DNA of 9,858 nt from an uncultured Syntrophobacteraceae bacterium (lineage in GTDB: Bacteria; Desulfobacterota; Syntrophobacteria; Syntrophobacterales; Syntrophobacteraceae): positions 1 through 9,858 of the forward strand of contig CALBZH010000079.1 in NCBI GenBank assembly GCA_937889795.1, read 5' to 3'. Below, piece by piece: positions 5,202 to 9,858 of this stretch. Both the position numbers and the translations under genes were made by a program. Numbering within the stretch: the stretch's first letter is position 1; each line of letters opens with the position of its first letter. Under the pieces are notes generated by a model. The model was not told where the DNA came from. It did not search any database and saw only the letters and a list, made by a program, of their open reading frames with translations.

Positions 5202-8200
5202 ATGAGCTCATCGACCACACCTGACCACATTCGATCCGAAGCCCTGATCAAGAATCTCGACTTGACACGAATGGACGTCGTCATCGCGGGGTCTTTCCTT
5301 GTCCTCGAGGAGGCGGTCAAAGGGTATGCGGGTAAGGAGCAGCAGGCTCGCGAGCTCCTCGTCGAGTATCATCACGGCTATCGAAACTGGCGCTTCGTGA
5401 TCAACGAAACCTGGCGATATGCCACGTCGAACTTGAGGGTCTACCGAAGCCTGCCGTTTAACGGCACCATCGTCTATCTGCTCTCCCACATTCTGTTCGA
5501 AGCGCTTGAGACTTCAGAGCGCGCGGAAACGCGGGCTTTGGCCGCCGATCATCTGATTGCTCTCTGGCTCAAGCTCGCAGACGACATGGCCGAGGAGATC
5601 GCGCGGCCTCTTCCCGATGGCGTAGCCGTCGATGCGCCGCTGTCCGAGGCGGAAGGCCGTGTGCGCTGCCACCAGGGCATTCCCCGTTCCTTTTTTCACC
5701 GGATGAGTCATCTTCCCCCCCCGGCTTTTGAAGCGCTCATGCGCAGCTTCTACCAGATGAAGAAGCTCGCCCTGAAGCTGCTCAAGATCTGGGAGGCCCC
5801 GGAATCGTTCAGGGAGCTCAGAGGGCTCCTCACCCGTCTGCTCCGCGAGACGTACACGTTCTGGCTCAAGCGGGAGGACCCGTGCCAGTGGCTGGCGTTC
5901 CAGACGGACGGCGCGGATGCGGTGCAGGCTCACTGGGTCGGGTTGTGCGTTCCGTTGACGCACGCGAGCTTCGAGGCTCAGCTGAAGGAGATTGACTCCC
6001 GTGTCGTCGTCGAAAGCGATCACAAAGTGGCCGTATCACGGCTGGCGGAATTTCCGGATTTCCATGAGATCGTGAAGACGTATCTCAACCTGCCTGGAAC
6101 CCTTAAAGCGCTGGAGGACCCGTCCCAGACCACCCAGCTGAGCATGCTCATGCGCCTCAAGATCATGGAGATTCGAGGTCTCGAGGAAATCCACGAAGAA
6201 ACGCTTCGAACGATCAATTTCGAAGTGGTCGAGTCGATGCGCCAAAAACCCGCTGAAGCCCTCATTCCCTTCTTGGAGCGGATGTTTGAGGTGCTCGGCG
6301 ACTGCATGGAAGCGTATCCCGAGGGGGCTCTCCAGATCGTCCGCTCCATTGGGCTTGAGATCATCGAGAAGGGCAATCGAGCGCTGACGGATTTCTTCCT
6401 GAAGCGGATTATCGCAATGGGGTTTCAGACCCCTCAGCTCGGGGCCGTGAGCCAGTACTGGCAGACGGAGGTTAATCCCGCTCATCTGCCCAATATCCGG
6501 ATCTGGCTGGAGATCATCAAGAAGAATCCCGTCCGGGCGCGCTCCCTGCTTTCGGCGCTGATCGTCAATCTCTCCCTGGGTGGCATTTATGTGCGGGACA
6601 CGGACTTGTTTCAGAAAGACGTGAGCCAGCTGCTCCATGCTCCCATCGGGCCGGTGTACAATCTCGTCAAGCAGCTTGCCAAGCTCTTCCCCATCTATTT
6701 CAATCAGATCGGCGCGGAAGGCCAGCTCAGGGCCGTCTCGACGGACGTGGATGAGCTCACCGGGCGCAGTGACCGTTTGGTCCACTTTCTGCGTAAGCAG
6801 AGCCATGTGGAGAGCAGCAATATTATCGTTCAGTTCGTTGAGGCCATCATCGAGTTCTGGCGCGATCCGGACAAGGCCAAGCTCAGAGATTTGGTGCCCC
6901 CCGAAATTTATCCGGACATCGTCACGGTTGGCCCCCTGGTCGACGAAATCCACACCATCTTCGTCACCCTTTTCGAAGCGAAGAAGATCCACCATGTCAA
7001 GGACTTGTTGGATCTTTCGGAGGCGCAGACCCATGAGCTCCTGAACGGAATCACAACGGTTTCGGAGCGGGAGCGGCGGCGGGCTTTCCTGGTGATCCAG
7101 CTTTACCAGCTGCTGCACGAGAAGTATGCGCTGAGCTACAAGGACATGCGGCTGCAGCTGCAGCGTGCCGCTGCCTCCGGCCTCCCCGATCCTTCGGCTC
7201 TCCTCGAGGTCCTAAATGAGCCCAATGCCACGGTGAAGCTCAATGCGATCCTCGAGTACCTGATGGAGCTGACGGAAGTCATCAAGAGTCCCGGGGAGCT
7301 GCAGATTGTCGAAAACATCTATTACAAGCGCCATATCGCGGTCGACATCCCGTCGATGTACGGGTCCTACAATGAGCGCAAATTCGACGCACTGGGGCTG
7401 ATCTTCCGGCTGGAGAACATGGCCAACGTGCTGTTCGAGGAGCTGATTTACTCGTTCGACCTGAGCTTCATCACTCGGGCAACGTTTTTCCGTATCAGCA
7501 AGGTTCTGCCGCTTTTCCTGCGTGCCCTGGCCATCGACGGGATCACGTCCAATCGCTTGGAAATGCAGTCGGAGCTCTTCTACAAGTCGCTCGAAGTCCG
7601 CCGCTTTTCGCATTCGCAGTACATCGACATCTTCCGTGGCTTTTCGGAGGCGATCAAGCAGATCATCCAGACTCATTACAATTCCATCCACGAGGAGAAT
7701 CTTGAGGTCGTCATCAAGCTCCTCGGACAGGACAACCTGCTGCCGCGTTATCGGCGGGAGCACCAGGACGTGACGCAGTCCGAAACGATCTCAAGGATTT
7801 CGGAGAGCTTCCTGCGGGACCTCATTGCGCGGACCTTCGGGCTTCAATACTTCGACCATTTCATCAGCAGTATCCTGACAACCCTGGCGACCCAGAAGGA
7901 GGAGCTGAGCGCCGAGAAGCTGGATCTGCTGCTGAGCTATGATCCTGAAAAGACGGTCTCGTATGTCTGCAATCCCAACAAGATGACCTATGATCTCATC
8001 CATCTCGGGAACAAAGGCTATAACCTGGTCCAGCTGAATTCGCTCGGGATCCAGGTTCCGCCTGCTTTCATCATCACCACGGAATACTTCCGGTGCAAGA
8101 GCGTGATCGAAAGCTTCGCCCAGTCGAGCCAGGACTTGAGGGACCGGGTCATGGCCCATATCCGCAGGCTGGAGCGGGCGACAGGCCGCGCTTTTGGCGT

Positions 8201-9476
8201 GCCTGGCAACGCACTCCTGCTCTCGGTGCGCAGCGGAGCCGCCGTGTCCATGCCCGGCATGATGAACACCTTCTTGAACGTGGGGATCAACGAAAAGATC
8301 GTGGCCGGGCTGGTCGAGCAGACCGGGGAGGCCTGGTTTGCCTGGGACAACTATCGGCGCTTCATTCAATCCTGGGGGATGTCCTTCGGGATGCAGCGCG
8401 GCGAGTTCGACTCGATCATGCGCCAATTCAAGAAGCTCTATGGTCGAGAGGTGAAACGTGAGTTCGAGCCGGAGGAGATACGCGCCCTGACGCTCGCCTA
8501 CAAGGACGCCTTGAAGAGCCATCGGATCGAGCTCTCGGACGACCCCGAGGAGCAGCTGTTCACGGCGATTCGGCAGGTGGTGGCCTCGTGGTATTACCCC
8601 AAAGCGATCACCTACCGGGAGATCATGGGGCTCTCCGAAAGCTGGGGGACGGCCGTAACGATCCAGGCCATGGTCTTCGGCAATCTCGATGCTCGCTCGG
8701 GTGCTGGCGTGCTGTTCACGCATAACCCGAGGACTTCCGAAGATGCCATCGATCCTAACGGCGACTTCACCTGGGGCAACCAGGGCGAAGACGTGGTGGG
8801 CGGTCTGGTGCACACCTTGCCGATTTCCGAAAAGCAGCGCCGGACCGGAGGGGAGCTCCAGGAGTTCTCCCTGGAGTCCCTCTTTCCAAATGTTTACCGT
8901 CGGTTGACCCAGATTGCCCACGAGCTCACCGTCGTGCAGAACTGGTCGCCCCAGGAAATCGAGTTCACCTTCCAGGGGGATACGGAAGAGGGGGTCTATA
9001 TGCTGCAGTCGCGGAACATGGCGCCGCGCGTGCGGCGGGCCTACCCGGTCTTCAAACCCTCGGAGCAGCTCCAGGCGGCCTACGTCGGGAGTGGCATCGG
9101 GGTGAGTGGAGGGGCGCTCTCGGGGCTTGTCGCGTTTACCCTCGAGCACATTGAAGCGCTCCGAAAGGAGCATTACGGGCAGCCGATCATCTTGCTCCGA
9201 TCCGATACGGTCCCGGAGGACATCCATGAGATCTCGGTCGCGGACGGCATCCTGACCGGCAGGGGCGGGGCGACCTCCCATGCTGCCATCGTGGCGAACC
9301 GACTCGGCAAGACATGCGTGGTCGGCTTCGGCAAGATGAAGATCTGGGAAAAGAACGCGGAATGCGCGGTGGATGGCCAGGTCTTGCGAACGGGAGACGC
9401 CATCGGGATCGACGGTCGCAGTGGCGCCATTTACCTTGGAAAGCACGAGATCGAGCACCTCGAAGTCTTCGGGTGA
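5202..9476 (+). CDS. Large PPDK-like ATP-grasp and phosphohistidine-domain protein with unknown N-terminal region
   Basis: A 1424-residue protein with no signal peptide or membrane segment visible, so probably cytoplasmic. Residues 1 to about 920 are not recognised; they look mostly helical, with many Leu-rich amphipathic stretches. From about 930 a PPDK-type ATP-grasp domain begins: LGNKGYNL (Lys938), SVRSGAAVSMPGMMNTFLNV (Arg1010), GTAVTIQAMVFGN (from 1149), GEDVVGG (from 1195), EIEFTF (Glu1252, Glu1254) and MLQSRN (Arg1271). These match the ATP-site Lys, Arg, Asp/Glu, Glu and Arg of pyruvate phosphate dikinase. The swivelling domain follows, with TVPEDIHEI and GGATSHAAIVANRLGK, where His1360 aligns with the phosphorylated histidine. 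The protein ends about 65 residues later, so the PEP/pyruvate TIM barrel of PPDK, PEP synthase and Enzyme I is missing. It should be able to move phosphate from ATP to His1360, but the acceptor is unknown. ATG has GAAGAGAGA just upstream and lies 46 bases after rimI. Confidence 0.9.
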   Translation: MSSSTTPDHIRSEALIKNLDLTRMDVVIAGSFLVLEEAVKGYAGKEQQARELLVEYHHGYRNWRFVINETWRYATSNLRVYRSLPFNGTIVYLLSHILFEALETSERAETRALAADHLIALWLKLADDMAEEIARPLPDGVAVDAPLSEAEGRVRCHQGIPRSFFHRMSHLPPPAFEALMRSFYQMKKLALKLLKIWEAPESFRELRGLLTRLLRETYTFWLKREDPCQWLAFQTDGADAVQAHWVGLCVPLTHASFEAQLKEIDSRVVVESDHKVAVSRLAEFPDFHEIVKTYLNLPGTLKALEDPSQTTQLSMLMRLKIMEIRGLEEIHEETLRTINFEVVESMRQKPAEALIPFLERMFEVLGDCMEAYPEGALQIVRSIGLEIIEKGNRALTDFFLKRIIAMGFQTPQLGAVSQYWQTEVNPAHLPNIRIWLEIIKKNPVRARSLLSALIVNLSLGGIYVRDTDLFQKDVSQLLHAPIGPVYNLVKQLAKLFPIYFNQIGAEGQLRAVSTDVDELTGRSDRLVHFLRKQSHVESSNIIVQFVEAIIEFWRDPDKAKLRDLVPPEIYPDIVTVGPLVDEIHTIFVTLFEAKKIHHVKDLLDLSEAQTHELLNGITTVSERERRRAFLVIQLYQLLHEKYALSYKDMRLQLQRAAASGLPDPSALLEVLNEPNATVKLNAILEYLMELTEVIKSPGELQIVENIYYKRHIAVDIPSMYGSYNERKFDALGLIFRLENMANVLFEELIYSFDLSFITRATFFRISKVLPLFLRALAIDGITSNRLEMQSELFYKSLEVRRFSHSQYIDIFRGFSEAIKQIIQTHYNSIHEENLEVVIKLLGQDNLLPRYRREHQDVTQSETISRISESFLRDLIARTFGLQYFDHFISSILTTLATQKEELSAEKLDLLLSYDPEKTVSYVCNPNKMTYDLIHLGNKGYNLVQLNSLGIQVPPAFIITTEYFRCKSVIESFAQSSQDLRDRVMAHIRRLERATGRAFGVPGNALLLSVRSGAAVSMPGMMNTFLNVGINEKIVAGLVEQTGEAWFAWDNYRRFIQSWGMSFGMQRGEFDSIMRQFKKLYGREVKREFEPEEIRALTLAYKDALKSHRIELSDDPEEQLFTAIRQVVASWYYPKAITYREIMGLSESWGTAVTIQAMVFGNLDARSGAGVLFTHNPRTSEDAIDPNGDFTWGNQGEDVVGGLVHTLPISEKQRRTGGELQEFSLESLFPNVYRRLTQIAHELTVVQNWSPQEIEFTFQGDTEEGVYMLQSRNMAPRVRRAYPVFKPSEQLQAAYVGSGIGVSGGALSGLVAFTLEHIEALRKEHYGQPIILLRSDTVPEDIHEISVADGILTGRGGATSHAAIVANRLGKTCVVGFGKMKIWEKNAECAVDGQVLRTGDAIGIDGRSGAIYLGKHEIEHLEVFG

Positions 9477-9512
9477 CCCCAACGAGATTTCAGATCCCTT
9501 TCATGTGGGCTA

Positions 9513-9540
9513 AGGCTTGATTTTTTCGTTCCACGAGCCT
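9513..9540 (+). other. Weak stem-loop after the dikinase-like gene
   Basis: AGGCTTG (9513-9519) can pair with CGAGCCT (9534-9540) through seven pairs including one G-T. The 14-base loop contains a run of six T. Because the T run is in the loop and not after the stem, this is not a standard intrinsic terminator; it might be a 3'-end hairpin of the preceding message. Confidence 0.3.
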
Positions 9541-9555
9541 AACGTTGAAAAAGTC

Positions 9556-9575
9556 ATGCTTGAGAAATGCTTGAG
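9556..9575 (+). repeat. Two direct copies of ATGCTTGAG, 11 bases apart
   Basis: ATGCTTGAG occurs at 9556-9564 and again at 9567-9575, separated by AA. The 11-base period is close to one DNA helical turn, which would put both copies on the same face of the helix, as in some operator sites. It lies about 260 bases upstream of the gene at 9827. The repeat is certain; any function is inference. Confidence 0.4.
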
Positions 9576-9826
9576 GATACGTTTGCCTAATCCCCGGGCA
9601 GTTATTCAGTTCAGAGGCTCTCCATATGCGTGGTTACCAACGGAGCGCCGCAGATTCCCACTTGCACCCAGATCGATCGGTATCCCATGGCCGAAGGATG
9701 GATTCGATGAGAACGTGGTCTCATGGAAGCACCCAGGTTTTTCCAGACGGCACTCCTGCACCCATGGGCAGTGGGCGGCGGACGCATAACGCAGTGTCTC
9801 GGAAGCACAAATAAGAGGGAGGCATT

Positions 9827-9858
9827 ATGAGCGACCAGGAAAAGATGGTTCCCATGAA
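9827..9858 (+). CDS. Start of an unidentified gene, cut by the window end
   Basis: ATG at 9827 is preceded by a strong Shine-Dalgarno GAGGGAGG (9815-9822) with four bases between. Ten complete codons are visible, reading MSDQEKMVPM, with no stop before the window ends. The product cannot be identified from so little. The excellent ribosome-binding site is the main reason to believe this is a real start, probably with its own promoter in the preceding gap. Confidence 0.65.
   Translation, partial: MSDQEKMVPM

Larger units (their letters stand above)
9477..9826. other. 350-base region without a convincing gene
   Basis: The stretch between the dikinase-like gene and the next start is more AT-rich than the genes before it, at least up to about 9620. 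Open frames exist on both strands (for example 9517-9789 and 9626-9814 on +, 9611-9808 on -), but they overlap each other, lack ribosome-binding sites and encode nothing recognisable. No tRNA-like fold, no intrinsic terminator and no clear sigma-70 or sigma-54 promoter was found by eye. It contains a weak stem-loop and a short direct repeat listed separately. It probably holds the promoter and leader of the gene starting at 9827, and it could hide a small RNA. Confidence 0.6.

Noticed and set aside
7791..9482. 563-codon open frame on the minus strand, opposite the dikinase-like gene
   Set aside because: It is the antisense shadow of a strongly conserved domain; its sequence has no recognisable motif and the codon pattern follows the + strand gene.
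9738..9742. TTTTT run as a terminator for the dikinase-like gene
   Set aside because: No stable stem lies directly upstream.
9748..9764. CGGCACTCCTGCACCC as a sigma-54 promoter
   Set aside because: The GG and GC are separated by 7 bases; sigma-54 promoters need 10.
9757..9772. CCCATGGG inverted repeat with flanking CTG/CAG
   Set aside because: The loop is too tight and the stem is bulged; short palindromes of this kind are expected by chance.
9517..9789. 90-codon open frame in the gap after the dikinase-like gene
   Set aside because: It has a TTG start without a ribosome-binding site, encodes nothing recognisable, and overlaps other equally long open frames.

Overview
The window looks like a chromosomal segment of a Gram-negative, moderately GC-rich bacterium. 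The best guess is Desulfobacterota (former Deltaproteobacteria), possibly close to Syntrophobacterales. The reasons are the lptB-rpoN-hpf-ptsN-rapZ order, the long-form hibernation factor, a mannose-family EIIA next to rapZ, and a very large dikinase-like protein. This assignment is inference. No mobile element, CRISPR array, tRNA or rRNA was seen, and all confident genes are on the + strand.

Bases 1-2451 hold the 3' end of lptB (LPS export ATPase), rpoN (sigma-54) and hpf (ribosome hibernation factor). A good intrinsic-terminator candidate at 2611-2650 closes this block. Bases 2727-4544 hold ptsN (EIIA-Ntr), rapZ (P-loop protein with a GlcN6P/RNA-binding type C-terminal domain) and a mannose-family EIIA. 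They are spaced by 11 and 16 bases and are probably co-transcribed. Bases 4613-5155 encode RimI, an N-acetyltransferase with an extra loop built from palindromic DNA. Bases 5202-9476 encode a 1424-residue protein: about 920 residues of unrecognised helical sequence, then a PPDK-type ATP-grasp domain and a phosphohistidine swivel domain, with no PEP/pyruvate TIM barrel. About 350 bases without a convincing gene follow, and a new gene begins at 9827.

The theme is nitrogen- and carbon-linked global regulation: sigma-54, two PTS EIIA regulators, RapZ and ribosome hibernation. The two EIIA proteins need a phosphoryl donor, but no HPr or Enzyme I gene lies in the window. The large ATP-grasp/phosphohistidine protein is the only other phosphohistidine-type enzyme present.

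The three most interesting observations are the architecture of the 1424-residue protein, an abrupt AT-rich tract of about 330 bases inside rpoN covering the helix-turn-helix, and the palindrome-rich in-frame insertion in rimI.
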